Source: Alkalibacterium putridalgicola
GTDB lineage: Bacteria > Bacillota > Bacilli > Lactobacillales > Carnobacteriaceae_A
NCBI RefSeq assembly: GCF_900109825.1
Contig: NZ_FOBL01000001.1
Span: 1-64,000, forward strand
Length of the DNA stretch: 64,000 nucleotides
Direction of reading: 5' to 3'
Position numbers and translations under genes: made by a program. The notes under the pieces are model-generated. The model did not search any database. It saw nothing but the letters and a program-made list of their open reading frames with translations, and was not told the DNA's origin. Shown here piece by piece: positions 21,201 through 32,000 of the stretch. Numbering within the stretch: the stretch's first letter is position 1; each line of letters opens with the position of its first letter.

Positions 21201-22544
21201 GACAGCGGCCAGCTCGATGATGTTGTCATAAATAGCTGACAAGCCTGTGGTCTCCACGTCAAACACGACATAGGTGGCTTCATGCAGATCGTCTTCTGAT
21301 TCATTATAGGCAATGGGCACACCGTCATCCACCAGATTGGCTTCCACGCCGTAAATGATTTTGACATTGTTCTTGCTGCCGGCAGAATGAGCTTCCGGAT
21401 ACGACTGAGCAACACCATGATCCGTTATGGCTATAGCCTTGTGTCCCCACTCAGCCGCCTGCTTGACAAGATCTGTTGCACTTGGTGTGGCATCCATCTG
21501 ACTCATGTTCGTGTGCGCATGCAGCTCGACCCGTTTTCTATCTTCCGGATATGTATCTTTTCGGCTCGCATGAAAAGTCTGAGTGATATCCTGGACGTTC
21601 ATGACCAGATCGCGCATAAAGGTGTCTTCCTGAATGCTTCCTCTGACCTTGACCCAAGTCCCCGGTTTGATCCGTTCGAACATGGCTTCGTCCTGTTCAT
21701 TATTGGAAAATCGTTTGCATGAGAAGGACGAGGAGTAATCTGTGATCTTAAAAATAAGCAACTTGCGGCCTGAGCGCAGTTCTCTGATTTCCGAATCGAA
21801 GACATACCCTTCCAGGGTGACGCGACGCTCTTCTTCTTCAATGGCTATCATTTGTTTGATTTCTTCATTCGCGGGGATCGGTCGTCCCAGCTTTATCGGA
21901 CCATCCGCTTTGATTTCTTTGTTCTCTTCTTTTTTCTTTTCAGCTTTTTCTACCAGACGCGTGTATTCCTGCGCCATGATCTGGTCGTCTTCTTCTTTTT
22001 GAAGCTTGAACTGCTCGACTTTTTTCTGGTGAGCATGGGAATCGACGACAGGTGTGAGTTTGAACTGCTTGGGGAAGCCCAGCTGATGATAACTCTGAGA
22101 GATTTTAGGAAGAAAGTCATTCTCGTATTTATCTTTAGCCAGTTCCTGATCGATCAGAAAGACCCAGTGATTGCCGTCTTTCGTCGGATAGTTTTCCGCA
22201 AATGCCCGGTTACAGATCGGCGAATCCACCCCACTCAGGTGACAGGCATATTTCCAGTAATGCTGGACTTTTTCTTCAGTGACTACCGGCTCTTCCGTCT
22301 GTATGGACAATTCGATCTCGGATAAAACATCAAAAGAGGCTTTTAATGCATTTTTCAGAGACAAGAAGAGAGAAAAAGGCAAAATGTTCATCAGTTTTAA
22401 GGTGATGTGCCATTTTCTCTGTTTTTTATATACGGTCACGGATTCTACTTTTCCTTCTCTCAGCCATTCCGCTTCCTCTGGAGAAGGAGAAAATCCGATT
22501 TGTTTCAAGAGGGTTTGAAATAATTCCTGTTTACTTAAGCTCAC
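18213..22544 (-). CDS. polC: DNA polymerase III, PolC-type alpha subunit
   Basis: This 1443-residue replicative polymerase has the 3'-5' exonuclease built in, as in Gram-positives. In order: an N-terminal domain, the OB fold (around residues 235-330), the first half of the PHP domain ([16 protein letters not shown]), the exonuclease ([24 protein letters not shown]), the remainder of PHP, a zinc-binding Cys cluster (CIGCKHS...KACPKC), the polymerase core ([11 protein letters not shown]) and C-terminal helix-hairpin-helix regions. The start is GTG at 22544 after AAGGA. It follows proS, the usual rseP-proS-polC order of Bacilli. Confidence 0.98.
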   Translation of the reverse strand: MSLSKQELFQTLLKQIGFSPSPEEAEWLREGKVESVTVYKKQRKWHITLKLMNILPFSLFLSLKNALKASFDVLSEIELSIQTEEPVVTEEKVQHYWKYACHLSGVDSPICNRAFAENYPTKDGNHWVFLIDQELAKDKYENDFLPKISQSYHQLGFPKQFKLTPVVDSHAHQKKVEQFKLQKEEDDQIMAQEYTRLVEKAEKKKEENKEIKADGPIKLGRPIPANEEIKQMIAIEEEERRVTLEGYVFDSEIRELRSGRKLLIFKITDYSSSFSCKRFSNNEQDEAMFERIKPGTWVKVRGSIQEDTFMRDLVMNVQDITQTFHASRKDTYPEDRKRVELHAHTNMSQMDATPSATDLVKQAAEWGHKAIAITDHGVAQSYPEAHSAGSKNNVKIIYGVEANLVDDGVPIAYNESEDDLHEATYVVFDVETTGLSAIYDNIIELAAVKMHKGNVVAEFQEFIDPGHRLSNTTINLTGITDEMVRGSKSEKDVLEQFKAFSEGSILVAHNATFDMGFLNTAYKKHDMPMSELPVIDTLEFSRFINPTFKSHRLNTLAKKFKVNLEQHHRAIYDSQTTGQLLWIFVKMAKKEYNIERHSELNQYMGGGDAYKKSRPSHVTIWAKDQAGLKNLFKLISGSLVDYFYRVPRVPRSFLDKYREGLIIGSGCAQGEVFEAMMQRGYEEAKKKAAYYDYLEIMPKEAYLNLINRELVRNKDDLEDIITNIVKLGKELDKKVIATGNVHFVNPEDGVYRDILLETQNKSHVSQHKNPPVYFRTTDEMMESLAFLGEETAEEVVITNPNEFVDSVTDDITPVKQDLYTPKMEGSEEEIRKMSYDKAHELYGENLPEIIEARIEKELDSIIGNGFSVIYLISQKLVHKSVEDGYLVGSRGSVGSSLVATLTGITEVNPMPPHYRCIGCKHSEFFTNGEYGSGFDLPEKACPKCGESLYRDGQDIPFETFLGFNGDKVPDIDLNFSGEYQARAHLYTKELFGEEYVYRAGTIGTIADRTAFGFVKGYERDHQLNYRSAEVDRLSKGLTGVKRTTGQHPGGIIVIPDYMDVYDFSPIQFPADDQESEWKTTHFDFHSIHDNVLKLDILGHDDPSMIRMLQDLSGIDPLDIPVNDPDVMKLFSGTEVLGVTEEQIFSKTGTLGVPEFGTRFVRQMLEQTKPTTFAELLQISGLSHGTDVWLGNAEELIRQHNIPLSEVIGCRDDIMIYLQHKGLEDGLAFQIMEYVRKGRGIPDDWQKEMRNNDVPEWYIASCLKIKYMFPKAHAAAYILMALRVAYFKVHHPLYYYAAYFSIRASDFDLEAMSKGKEGIKACMKEITAKGMDASTKEKNLLTVLEIANEMVERGFSFKMVNIDESDAKDFLIQDDALLAPFRAVPSLGGSVANAIVEARKDGPFLSKEDLSRRGKVSKTVMEYLETNQALVGLPDENQLSLFDL

Positions 22545-22596
22545 ATTCGATCCTTCTTTCTAAAGTCTTCGCTCGTCTTAAGATAATAGCATAGAA

Positions 22597-22621
22597 AACT
22601 GAGACATAAAATGCCTCAGTT
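22597..22621 (-). terminator. Terminator after proS
   Basis: AACTGAG (22597-22603) pairs with CTCAGTT (22615-22621), followed on the minus strand by TTCT. It is short and of moderate strength, located between proS and polC. Confidence 0.6.
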
Positions 22622-22631
22622 CTCTCTTTGC

Positions 22632-24368
<1,737 letters not shown>

Positions 24369-24375
24369 TCAATGA

Positions 24376-25644
24376 TTAATTTAAAAAGAATGTCTGTATA
24401 TCATTCCATGTGACAAGCAGCATGAGGATAAGCAGGAATAAAACGCCCACCAATGTGATATAACCCTCTTTTTCCTGACTCAAAGGCTTTTTACGGACGC
24501 CTTCGATAATATTGAGTAACAACTTGCCGCCATCTAAAGCCGGTATCGGCAGAAGATTCATAATGCCTAGATTGACACTTAAAAAGCCCAGCCAGCTGAT
24601 CAGTCCAACGGTTCCAGCCTGCACGACCTGTTCTGTCGTAGCATAGATCGCAACAGGACCACCAAGCTGATCGACACTGAACCCTCCGGTAAAGAAGGAC
24701 GCAAGCAGCGTAAAGATCTGACTGATGATAAAGAAGGTCTCAGTGAAACCATAAGTCAGTTTGGCTCCGAAATCGTCTTCCATGTAGGCTTCTACTCCGA
24801 TCCTTCCAACGGTGTCTCCTTCTACCTCCACCCCTGAAGGCACGATCGTCTCTTCATAGACGTCACCTTCTTCAGTTTCCAGGGTAAAGGAAAGTTCTTC
24901 GTTCGGATTCTCCTGAATGATCATGACCATTTCATTCCAGGAATCGACGTCCTGACCATCTATAGACAAGACTCTATCTCCTGTTTCGACGCCAGCTTCG
25001 GCCGCAGGGGTATTTTCTTCCACATTCCCGAACCTAGCTTCGTCCGAGCGTACACCGCCCTGAACAAAAGCCAAGAGTGTAAAAGCAACAATAGCTAATA
25101 TAAAGTTATTCAATGGACCTGCAAAGTTCGTCAGCATGCGGTTAGGCAACGAGGCACTCTGGAACTGTCTGTCTTTAGGCGCGATCTGTAGGATCGTTCC
25201 GTCTTTTTCCACCAGCAGGGCATCGCGATTGACATTGAAGGTGGTTTCTTCTGTATCCATGCCGACTCGTCCCGTCAGATACATTTTTTCATCAAAGTCA
25301 AAAGAGGAAACTTCAACAGGCACTGAATCGACCGATTCGTCAGAGCCCTGAATGTCTATTTTTTCAACATTGTCCTCTGCATCAAGTGACAGCTGGACAG
25401 CCATCCCGGGTCTCAGATCGGCCTCTTCTTCATAACCGGCCATTCTGACATACCCGCCGACCGGCAGCATGCGCACAGTATAGGTCGTCTCCCCTTTTCT
25501 GTGATAAAAAAGTTTCGGTCCGAAACCGATCGCAAATTCACGTACAAGTATGCCGGCTCGCTTGGCAAAATAAAAATGCCCGAACTCATGCACCACTACG
25601 ATGATCCCAAAAACTAAAATAAATGCTAAAATATTTTGAATCAT
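24376..25644 (-). CDS. rseP: Site-2 protease RseP / Eep-type intramembrane metalloprotease
   Basis: This 422-residue membrane protease cuts substrates inside the bilayer; relatives process anti-sigma factors and, in enterococci, pheromone lipoprotein signal peptides. The zinc site HEFGH is at residues 19-23 in the first membrane segment. A membrane-embedded loop and PDZ domain (around residues 205-280, with TPAAEAGVETGDRVLSIDG) follow. The second catalytic segment NLLPIPALDGGKLL is near residue 360. The insertion between residues 75 and 155 is highly acidic. The gene is in the uppS-cdsA-rseP-proS cluster. Confidence 0.96.
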   Translation of the reverse strand: MIQNILAFILVFGIIVVVHEFGHFYFAKRAGILVREFAIGFGPKLFYHRKGETTYTVRMLPVGGYVRMAGYEEEADLRPGMAVQLSLDAEDNVEKIDIQGSDESVDSVPVEVSSFDFDEKMYLTGRVGMDTEETTFNVNRDALLVEKDGTILQIAPKDRQFQSASLPNRMLTNFAGPLNNFILAIVAFTLLAFVQGGVRSDEARFGNVEENTPAAEAGVETGDRVLSIDGQDVDSWNEMVMIIQENPNEELSFTLETEEGDVYEETIVPSGVEVEGDTVGRIGVEAYMEDDFGAKLTYGFTETFFIISQIFTLLASFFTGGFSVDQLGGPVAIYATTEQVVQAGTVGLISWLGFLSVNLGIMNLLPIPALDGGKLLLNIIEGVRKKPLSQEKEGYITLVGVLFLLILMLLVTWNDIQTFFLN

Positions 25645-25663
25645 ATCAAAACTCCTTTATAGA

Positions 25664-26443
25664 TCATACGACACCAAGAATAAACAACACATTCAAAACA
25701 AGGAGCAGACTGTCAAAACGATCGAGTATGCCTCCATGTCCCGGCAATATCGTGCCGGAATCCTTAGTATGGTACTCTCTTTTTATCTTGGATTCAAGTA
25801 GATCTCCAACTTGTCCAGTAATGGATATTACGACCATCAGTAAAAATGTAGCAAAGACATGTTCTGACTGAGGGAAGTACTGAAGAAAAATGAAGACCAG
25901 CACTGACGCCAATACCGTACCTCCCAGCGCACCTTCCACCGTTTTATTGGGGGAGATTGCTGGAGCCAGTTTTGTTCTGCCTATTTTTCTGCCGATCAGG
26001 TAGGCTCCGGAGTCGGTTGCCCAGATGACCAGCAGGATCAGAACGAGCAGGGATACATTAGTGAGTCTCAATGAGACAAAGGCATAAAAGCCTATCCCAA
26101 TATAGATCATCATCAGGATCATCTCTGCGACATCCTTTGTGGTCGTTTCCTGAAAAGCGAGTGAATATAAAAAGAGCAGCACCATGGTTAAAATAATGAT
26201 CCGCGAGAATACTTCCACTGCAAAGAGGATCGGAAAGTAAATAGAGAGAACCATAAGGGCTACGCCGATCAAAGAAAGTACCGCAGGGGGTGAAGACATT
26301 TTCATTTTTTTCATGTGAAGAAATTCTGAAAGACCAATGACAGCTAGTATGGCCATTCCGATAACAAGCGGCCATGACCCAATCCATATCAATGGTATAA
26401 ACAGTGCTACAGCTATGAGCGCTGTAATGACTCTAGTAAACAT
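25664..26443 (-). CDS. cdsA: Phosphatidate cytidylyltransferase (CdsA)
   Basis: This 259-residue polytopic membrane enzyme makes CDP-diacylglycerol, the precursor of phosphatidylglycerol and cardiolipin. About seven or eight hydrophobic segments are seen. The signature region is ATDSGAYLIGRKIGRTKLAP and then ISPNKTVEGALGG, with the C-terminal KDSGTILPGHGGILDRFDS. I prefer the ATG at 26443, seven bases after GAGG. It is 24 bases after uppS and 19 bases before rseP. Confidence 0.96.
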   Translation of the reverse strand: MFTRVITALIAVALFIPLIWIGSWPLVIGMAILAVIGLSEFLHMKKMKMSSPPAVLSLIGVALMVLSIYFPILFAVEVFSRIIILTMVLLFLYSLAFQETTTKDVAEMILMMIYIGIGFYAFVSLRLTNVSLLVLILLVIWATDSGAYLIGRKIGRTKLAPAISPNKTVEGALGGTVLASVLVFIFLQYFPQSEHVFATFLLMVVISITGQVGDLLESKIKREYHTKDSGTILPGHGGILDRFDSLLLVLNVLFILGVV

Positions 26444-26467
26444 ATGCAATCCTCAGCTTTCTGTATG

Positions 26468-27190
26468 TTAAATTGCTCCGTATCGTCTTTGTCTTTTCTG
26501 GTATTCCAGGATAGCCTGATCAAAAACTTCACCATCGAAGTCAGGCCACAGTAAGTTTGTAAAATAAAATTCACTGTAGGCATTCTGCCACAGTAGAAAA
26601 TTACTTAACCTCTGTTCGCCGCTGCTTCTGATGAGCAAATCAACATTCTGGTATGGAGCGATCGATCGTGTAAATAAATGTTCTTCAATGCGTTCTTCAG
26701 AAATATCACTGCAGGAGATTTCTTTATTCAAAACCTTCTGGCACAGAGCCTGTGTCGCCTCGACGATTTCAGCTCGTCCACCATAGTTGAAGGCAAAGTT
26801 CAGTACCATTCCTGTATTGTCTTTGGTCTGATCCATTGCTCTGCTGATCGCTTTCTTAGTAGAATGAGGAACTTTTTCTTCAAACCCGATCATATTCACT
26901 TTAACATTTTTTTCCTGCAGTTCAGGTACGAAACGGTCAAAGAAGCGGATAGGCAGCTGCATGAGAAAATGAACTTCCTGAGGAGGCCTTTTCCAGTTTT
27001 CAGTTGAAAAAGCATATAGCGTGAGCACTTTTACTCCTCGTTCACTCGCACGCATCGTTACTCTGCGTATCGCTTCCATACCTTCTTCATGTCCAAACTT
27101 TCTAGGCTTCCCTTGCTTTTGAGCCCATCTGCCATTGCCATCCATAATGACTGCAACGTGATCTGGAATGTTTTTTTCTTGTTCACTCAT
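26468..27190 (-). CDS. uppS: Undecaprenyl diphosphate synthase (UppS)
   Basis: This 240-residue cis-prenyltransferase extends farnesyl diphosphate with isopentenyl units to make the lipid carrier for cell-wall synthesis. The catalytic Asp is at residue 17 in VIMDGNGRWAQ; later signatures are YAFSTENWKRP, NFAFNYGGRAEI and DLLIRSSGEQRLSNFLLWQ. There is no ribosome-binding site directly before the ATG. The only one, AGGAGG, is 31 bases away, separated by a small dyad and a five-codon in-frame reading that ends in TAA. The annotated start is still the best fit to family length. Confidence 0.97.
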   Translation of the reverse strand: MSEQEKNIPDHVAVIMDGNGRWAQKQGKPRKFGHEEGMEAIRRVTMRASERGVKVLTLYAFSTENWKRPPQEVHFLMQLPIRFFDRFVPELQEKNVKVNMIGFEEKVPHSTKKAISRAMDQTKDNTGMVLNFAFNYGGRAEIVEATQALCQKVLNKEISCSDISEERIEEHLFTRSIAPYQNVDLLIRSSGEQRLSNFLLWQNAYSEFYFTNLLWPDFDGEVFDQAILEYQKRQRRYGAI

Positions 27191-27229
27191 AATAATCGGT
27201 GCTTAGACTAACTGCACCATACCTCCTAA
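27190..27229 (-). promoter_or_regulatory. Unusual uppS translation start: distant ribosome site with an intervening hairpin
   Basis: On the minus strand AGGAGG (27222-27227) is followed by TAT, then GGTGC (27214-27218), an 11-base loop and GCACC (27198-27202), then GATTATT and the uppS ATG. If the 5-bp hairpin forms, the ribosome site comes to about 10 bases from the start. An in-frame mini-reading MVQLV ending in TAA overlaps the hairpin. Confidence 0.5.
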
Positions 27230-27398
27230 AGTCTGTGACATCTCTTCTATTGTAGTAAAAAAAAGCATGAATTACCATTAAATATTATATAAGAATAAAC
27301 CGTCCTGATCCTAATAGTTTATCAGAAAAGGCTGGTTTGCTATACTATATGTAGAAATATTGTCGTTTTAAAAAGTTTATAAAGGGAGGAACGCCCAC

Positions 27399-27488
27399 AT
27401 GAAACGTATAAGTAAATACCTGATGGGTTTAGTTGTGACGGCTGTTGTCACTAAACTCGTCAATAAATACATCATCGATAAACTGTAA
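27399..27488 (+). CDS. Possible 29-residue hydrophobic small protein
   Basis: This short reading begins MKRISKYLMG, continues as a hydrophobic helix (LVVTAVVT) and ends in a Lys/Ile tail. A GGGAGG ribosome site is 10 bases before the ATG, and a strong terminator follows. Two basic residues before a short hydrophobic stretch suggest a membrane-associated peptide. It is divergent from uppS and convergent with frr, so it would be its own transcript. A possible promoter is TATACT at about 27341. It is not a family I recognise, and could be chance, but signals on both ends favour a real gene. Confidence 0.5.
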   Translation: MKRISKYLMGLVVTAVVTKLVNKYIIDKL

Positions 27489-27500
27489 TCAAAAAGAAGA

Positions 27501-27590
27501 AAAAGGAGAGTAAGCTCATAAACTTAGAGAATGACACCTTGAACGGGCATTCTGTTAAGTTTCCCTGTGCTACTCTCCTTACTTTTTTAA
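27501..27590. terminator. Bidirectional long hairpin terminator between the small gene and frr
   Basis: The outer stem AAGGAGAGTA (27503-27512) / TACTCTCCTT (27571-27580) encloses an inner stem AAACTTA-AGAATG (27520-27533) / CATTCT-TTAAGTTT (27548-27562). A T-run follows on the plus strand (ACTTTTTT), and a T-rich stretch follows on the minus strand. It is longer than ordinary terminators, so it may be a stable small RNA. Confidence 0.65.
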
Positions 27591-27599
27591 CCTTCGATC

Positions 27600-28157
27600 T
27601 TAACCTTCAATAATTTCTTTTTCTTTTTCGGAAGATAATTTGTCGATAGCTTTGACACTTGCATCTGTCAGTTTCTGAACTTCCTCTTCATACTGGCGAA
27701 GATCATCTTCAGTCAGATCGCCCGATTTTTCTGCTTTTTTAAGTGAATCCATGGCGTCACGACGAATGTTACGTACCGCGATTTTTGCATTTTCAGCTTC
27801 TTTGCCCACTTGCTTGGCAATTTCTCTACGGCGTTCTGCAGTCAGCGCAGGAACAACTAATCTGATAACGTTCCCGTCATTGGAAGGTGGAATACCGACA
27901 TCCGACTGGTTGATCGCTTTTTCAATGTTACCTAAAGCACTTTTATCGTAAGGCGTGATCAGAAGCACACGAGGCTCAGGAACAGAAATCTGTGCCAGCT
28001 GGTTAAGTGGTGTCGGTGCCCCATAATACTCGACATTTACACGGTTCAACAAACTTGGATTAGCGCGCCCGGCTCTGATCGAACCTAATTCTCTAATATA
28101 AGCCTGTTCTGATTGTTTCATACGTGCCTGTGTTTCTTTCAAAATTTCCTGTGTCAT
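27600..28157 (-). CDS. frr: Ribosome recycling factor
   Basis: This 185-residue factor splits post-termination ribosomes together with EF-G. It has the characteristic sequence: [28 protein letters not shown] near residues 28-55 (shown as [10 protein letters not shown] then [14 protein letters not shown]), [14 protein letters not shown], and a long antiparallel helical domain. The ATG overlaps the pyrH stop (TAATG), so translation is probably coupled. The gene is in its standard place after pyrH. Confidence 0.98.
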   Translation of the reverse strand: MTQEILKETQARMKQSEQAYIRELGSIRAGRANPSLLNRVNVEYYGAPTPLNQLAQISVPEPRVLLITPYDKSALGNIEKAINQSDVGIPPSNDGNVIRLVVPALTAERRREIAKQVGKEAENAKIAVRNIRRDAMDSLKKAEKSGDLTEDDLRQYEEEVQKLTDASVKAIDKLSSEKEKEIIEG

Positions 28158-28882
28158 TATTTTTTCCTCCTGACAGTTGTTCCGATCGTTTCTCCCAGAA
28201 CAACACGCTTGATATTTCCTTTTTCATTCAACTTGAATACGACTAGAGGGATATCATTGTCCATGCTTAATGATGAAGCCGTTGTATCCATGACCTGAAG
28301 TGATTTATTTATAATATCGAGATAAGTCAGTTCCTCATATTTAACGGCATCGACATCGATGTTCGGATCCGAAGAATAGACCCCATCCACATTGTTCTTA
28401 GCCATCATGATGACATCCGCCTGCATTTCAGCAGCTCTGAGTGCCGCCGTTGTATCTGTAGAGAAGTACGGGCTTCCCGTTCCTCCGGCAAAAATCACGA
28501 CTCTGCCTTTTTCCAGATGTCTCAATGCTTTTCTTCTGATATAAGGTTCTGCGACCTGACGCATTTCGATCGATGTCTGTACACGTGTAGGTACACCAAT
28601 GTTTTCAAGAGAATCCTGCAGTGCCAGTCCGTTCATGATCGTAGCGATCATTCCCATATAATCTGCCTGAGAACGTTCCATTCCCATCTCTGCCCCAACA
28701 TGACCGCGCCAGATATTTCCGCCACCCACTACGATAGCTATCTCAATGCCCAGTTCATGTACTTCTTTAATTTCCTGACAAATTTCGTGAATGGTTGGTG
28801 GTTGTATACCAAATCCGGTATCACCAGCAAGTGCTTCACCACTTAGTTTCAATATAACGCGTTTGTATTTCGGCTCATCCAT
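28157..28882 (-). CDS. pyrH: Uridylate kinase (PyrH)
   Basis: This 241-residue hexameric enzyme phosphorylates UMP to UDP. It shows [15 protein letters not shown] at the N-terminus, the [11 protein letters not shown] loop, [15 protein letters not shown], and the [15 protein letters not shown] segment. I chose the start at 28882, nine bases after GGAGGG; an upstream ATG would give 14 extra residues before the conserved start. A terminator separates it from tsf, and it is coupled to frr. Confidence 0.97.
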   Translation of the reverse strand: MDEPKYKRVILKLSGEALAGDTGFGIQPPTIHEICQEIKEVHELGIEIAIVVGGGNIWRGHVGAEMGMERSQADYMGMIATIMNGLALQDSLENIGVPTRVQTSIEMRQVAEPYIRRKALRHLEKGRVVIFAGGTGSPYFSTDTTAALRAAEMQADVIMMAKNNVDGVYSSDPNIDVDAVKYEELTYLDIINKSLQVMDTTASSLSMDNDIPLVVFKLNEKGNIKRVVLGETIGTTVRRKK

Positions 28883-28977
28883 AAAATCTTTCCCTCCATC
28901 ATTCATACACAATAATTTTACCATATTTAACAGGTAGCGTCATTAATAAATCTTACAATCATAGCGTTATCACTCTA

Positions 28978-29011
28978 AAAAAAAGCAGGGATAGTTAACT
29001 ATCCCTGCTTT
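28978..29011 (-). terminator. Terminator after tsf
   Basis: A perfect 30-base palindrome (28982-29011), with arms AAAGCAGGGATAG / CTATCCCTGCTTT, followed on the minus strand by a T-run. It ends the rpsB-tsf operon. Confidence 0.92.
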
Positions 29012-29018
29012 ACTCTTC

Positions 29019-29900
29019 TTATTTTTTACCTAATTGACTTTGTACTTCAGCAGCGAAGTCTTCAGAACGTTTTTCAATTCCTTCTCCGACTTCATAGCGG
29101 ATGAATGATTTGATTGAAGAGTTGTTCTCTTTCAAGTATTCTCCAACTGTCAAGTCAGGATTTTTAACGTAAGGCTGATCGACCAAGCTTACCTCAGCCA
29201 ACCATTTGTTCAAACGTCCCTGAACCATTTTTTCAACGATGTTTGCTGGTTTGCCTTCATTTTTAGCTTGTTCAGTCAATACACTTAATTCGTGATCTCT
29301 GTCTTCTTGAGCTACATCTTCACGTGTAATGTATTTAGGATTGATAGCTGCAACGTGCATGGCAACGTTACGTGCTACTTCTTCGTCAGCGCCTTCTAAT
29401 ACAGTCAACACAGTGATACGTCCACCCATGTGCTCGTAGTCACCAAACACATCGTTGTCTGTTTTTTCAACGACTGCAAAACGACGGAAAGTGATTTTTT
29501 CACCGATCGTTGTTGTTGCTTCAGTGATCGTGTCCTGGATCGTTTCACCATTCATTTCCAGTTTCAAAGCATCTTCAACAGAAGCAGGGTTTTCCTGTGC
29601 CACTGTTTTAGTGATACCTTTAACTAGGTTCTGGAATTTATCGTTTTTAGAAACGAAGTCCGTTTCAGAGTTGATTTCAGCGATCGCTGCAACATTACCT
29701 TCAACGTGAATGTTTGCTAATCCTTCAGCCGCAATACGGTCTGCTTTTTTAGCTGCTTTAGAAACGCCTTTTTCTCTTAGGTAGTCAACAGCTGCGTCCA
29801 TATCGCCATCAGTTTCCACTAATGCTTTTTTCGCATCCATCATACCTACGCCTGTTTTATCACGTAATTCTTTAACTTGAGCCGCTTTAATATTTGCCAC
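29019..29900 (-). CDS. tsf: Elongation factor Ts
   Basis: This 293-residue factor recycles EF-Tu by exchanging GDP. The N-terminal UBA-like domain ([19 protein letters not shown]) is followed by the core with [12 protein letters not shown] and the coiled-coil and C-terminal modules. It is 49 bases after rpsB, and the two are co-transcribed, ending in a strong palindromic terminator. Full length for Bacilli. Confidence 0.98.
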   Translation of the reverse strand: MANIKAAQVKELRDKTGVGMMDAKKALVETDGDMDAAVDYLREKGVSKAAKKADRIAAEGLANIHVEGNVAAIAEINSETDFVSKNDKFQNLVKGITKTVAQENPASVEDALKLEMNGETIQDTITEATTTIGEKITFRRFAVVEKTDNDVFGDYEHMGGRITVLTVLEGADEEVARNVAMHVAAINPKYITREDVAQEDRDHELSVLTEQAKNEGKPANIVEKMVQGRLNKWLAEVSLVDQPYVKNPDLTVGEYLKENNSSIKSFIRYEVGEGIEKRSEDFAAEVQSQLGKK

Positions 29901-29949
29901 TATTTTTCTTCCTCCTCAGTAGATTATGATTCTAACCTGTAAGTTTAAA

Positions 29950-30708
29950 TTATTCGTTGTCGCCTTCTACAACTTCAACGATTTCATCTAAAGAATCAGA
30001 TTTAGCTTCTTCTTCAAAGCCTTCTTCTCCCTGGTTACCTTCGATAACAGCGTCAGCCATTGTTTTAGTTAATAATTTAACTGCACGGATAGCGTCGTCG
30101 TTTGAAGGGATGATGACATCGATATCATCTGGATCACAGTTTGTATCTACCATTGCAACGATAGGAATGTTCAATTTTTGAGCTTCTTTAACTGCAATGT
30201 GTTCTTTACGAGGATCTACAACGAACAAGACATCTGGTTTGCCAGGCATGTCTTTGATTCCGCCTAAGAATTTGTCTAAGCGGTCACGTTCTTTGATCAA
30301 TAGACCAACTTCTTTTTTAGGTAAGACTTCGAATGTTCCGTCTTCTTCCATTTTTTCTAAATCTTTCAAACGTTTGATACGTCTTTGGATCGTGTCCCAG
30401 TTAGTTAACGTTCCACCCAACCAACGGTGGTTGATGTAGAAAGCGCCGGCTCTTTGTGCTTCTTCTTTGATCGCATCTTGAGCTTGTTTTTTAGTTCCTA
30501 CAAAAAGAACAGTTCCGCCATCTTCTGCAACTTCGCGTACATAGTTGTAAGCTTTGTCGATCAGCTTAACAGTTTTCTGCAAGTCGATGATGTAAATACC
30601 GTTTCTTTCTGTAAAGATGAAAGGTTTCATTTTAGGGTTCCAGCGTCTAGTCTGGTGTCCGAAATGTACCCCTGATTCTAATAATTGTTTCATTGATACT
30701 ACTGCCAT
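29950..30708 (-). CDS. rpsB: 30S ribosomal protein S2
   Basis: This 252-residue protein is the last to join the 30S subunit. Recognisable segments are [40 protein letters not shown] and [16 protein letters not shown]. The C-terminal 25 residues are an acidic extension ([20 protein letters not shown]). The GGAGGA ribosome site is 7 bases before the ATG. It is preceded by a leader of about 125 bases and a good promoter. Confidence 0.98.
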   Translation of the reverse strand: MAVVSMKQLLESGVHFGHQTRRWNPKMKPFIFTERNGIYIIDLQKTVKLIDKAYNYVREVAEDGGTVLFVGTKKQAQDAIKEEAQRAGAFYINHRWLGGTLTNWDTIQRRIKRLKDLEKMEEDGTFEVLPKKEVGLLIKERDRLDKFLGGIKDMPGKPDVLFVVDPRKEHIAVKEAQKLNIPIVAMVDTNCDPDDIDVIIPSNDDAIRAVKLLTKTMADAVIEGNQGEEGFEEEAKSDSLDEIVEVVEGDNE

Positions 30709-30832
30709 TTGTCATTCCTCCATTTGGTTTTTGTATTTTCCTCCCCTGACGTCATCTGCCTGAACACTCCATGGCATACAGAGCACCATTCAAGGCATCG
30801 GTCAAGGTGTGAAATCAGTGCGTTATGCACCG
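30709..30832 (-). promoter_or_regulatory. rpsB 5' leader, possibly structured
   Basis: About 125 bases lie between the predicted transcription start and the rpsB ATG. On the minus strand the leader begins with a GTGC/GCAC hairpin, then has further partial dyads around CCTTGACCGATGCC and GGTGCTCTGTATGCC. Leaders of rpsB are autoregulated by S2 in other bacteria; I cannot match this one to a named family. Confidence 0.4.
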
Positions 30833-30838
30833 CCATTA

Positions 30839-30867
30839 AGTATACAACATTCATCAGCATAATGCAA
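30839..30867 (-). promoter_or_regulatory. Promoter of rpsB-tsf
   Basis: On the minus strand TTGCAT (30862-30867), exactly 17 bases, TATACT (30839-30844). Confidence 0.75.
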
Positions 30868-30885
30868 TAAAGTGTTAAAAAAATC

Positions 30886-30914
30886 TTGCTAATTCGACTA
30901 ACCTATCGCATACT
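30886..30914 (+). promoter_or_regulatory. Promoter of plsC
   Basis: TTGCTA (30886-30891), 17 bases, CATACT (30909-30914). It diverges from the rpsB promoter. Confidence 0.6.
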
Positions 30915-30946
30915 ATTAGAAGAAATATGAAAAGGAAGTGACGACT

Positions 30947-31534
30947 ATGTTTTTCTCATTTGTACGCAGTATCATTCTGGTACTTGTCTGGATACTGAAT
31001 GGCAAGTTTAAGGTGATCGGCAAAGAGAACCTCCCACAGGATGACAATTACATTTTAATCGCCCCACATCGTTCATGGATCGATCCGGTCTATCTTGTTC
31101 TGGCGACCACGCCCAAGCAGTTCAGTGTCATGGCCAAAAAAGAACTGTTCAAGAATCCAGTTTTCAGATGGATCATTACGCACATGAATGCTTTCCCGGT
31201 CGATAGAGACAATCCCGGCCCAAGCGCCATCAAAACCCCTGTCAAATCCTTAAAAGAAACCGATCTGGGATTGCTTATCTTCCCAAGCGGCACTCGGCAT
31301 TCAAATGAACTGAAAGGTGGCGCCGTGACTATAGCCAAGTTGAGCAAGAAACCGATCGTCCCTGCTGTATACAGCGGTCCTTTAACCTTCAGTGACTTGG
31401 TGAAACGTAAAAAAGCTGTTGTCCGTATCGGCGAGCCTTTCTATGTGGAACGTAAAGTCGAAGGCATTAAAGACACGAACGCATACTATTCTGAAAAGAT
31501 CCAGCAGGCGTTTGAAGAACTCGACCGAAACTAG
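30947..31534 (+). CDS. plsC: 1-acyl-glycerol-3-phosphate acyltransferase (PlsC)
   Basis: This 195-residue membrane-bound acyltransferase makes phosphatidic acid from lysophosphatidic acid, supplying CdsA in phospholipid synthesis. An N-terminal hydrophobic helix (SFVRSIILVLVWILNG) precedes the catalytic HRSWID box (the HX4D motif) and a FPSGTRH box, where Ser stands for the Glu of the common FPEGTRS version. The ATG at 30947 is preferred over the GTG three codons upstream, which overlaps the AGGAAG ribosome site. It is transcribed alone, divergent from rpsB, and ends in a clear terminator. Confidence 0.93.
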   Translation: MFFSFVRSIILVLVWILNGKFKVIGKENLPQDDNYILIAPHRSWIDPVYLVLATTPKQFSVMAKKELFKNPVFRWIITHMNAFPVDRDNPGPSAIKTPVKSLKETDLGLLIFPSGTRHSNELKGGAVTIAKLSKKPIVPAVYSGPLTFSDLVKRKKAVVRIGEPFYVERKVEGIKDTNAYYSEKIQQAFEELDRN

Positions 31535-31552
31535 AATCTTATACTTGATCAG

Positions 31553-31585
31553 AACAGGCTGGCGCTGCTGCGTCAGCCTGTTTCA
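31553..31585 (+). terminator. Terminator of plsC
   Basis: AACAGGCTG (31553-31561) pairs with CAGCCTGTT (31574-31582), with a GC-rich loop. The following T-tract is weak. Confidence 0.65.
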
Positions 31586-31638
31586 TTATAAAGGTTCATT
31601 TATGCTGAAATAATGAAACGATCGTTGCGCTATATATC

Positions 31639-32000
31639 AGTATTTCCTTCTATTTATGACGGTATTGTTCGCTCACGGACCACTACACTCATCAGTGAAC
31701 AGATTCCGCTCTCAAATGTCGTGCTAGGTAAGCATCTGAACCATGAGTGAACACTTTCTGCTTCATGATGTCGCACCCACGAACCACGACTCCCCCCAGT
31801 GAACAGTTTCCTCTTCAGAATGTCGTGCTCACAGACCACACCTCTATCCAGTAAACAGTTTTTGCTTCCGATTGTCGTACTCACGGACCACTACTCTCAT
31901 CAGTGAGCAGTTTCCTCTTCAGAATGTCGTGCTCGGTAAGCGTCTGAACCATGAGTGAACATATTCTGCTTCATGATGTTGCACCCGCTCACAGTATCTC
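31639..32000. repeat. Tandem array A: 52-base degenerate repeat
   Basis: The anchor AGTGAACA or a near match occurs at 31694, 31746, 31798, 31850, 31902 and 31954, that is at exactly 52-base steps six times, with a partial copy before. A unit roughly reads: anchor, TTTCCTCTTCAGAATGTCG, TGCTCACGGACCAC, TACTCTCATC. The copy at 31954 is almost identical to that at 31746, four units away, so there is a higher-order pattern. 52 is not a multiple of three, and no reading frame is kept, so it is not coding. It sits between the convergent plsC and ABC-exporter ends. Confidence 0.85.
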
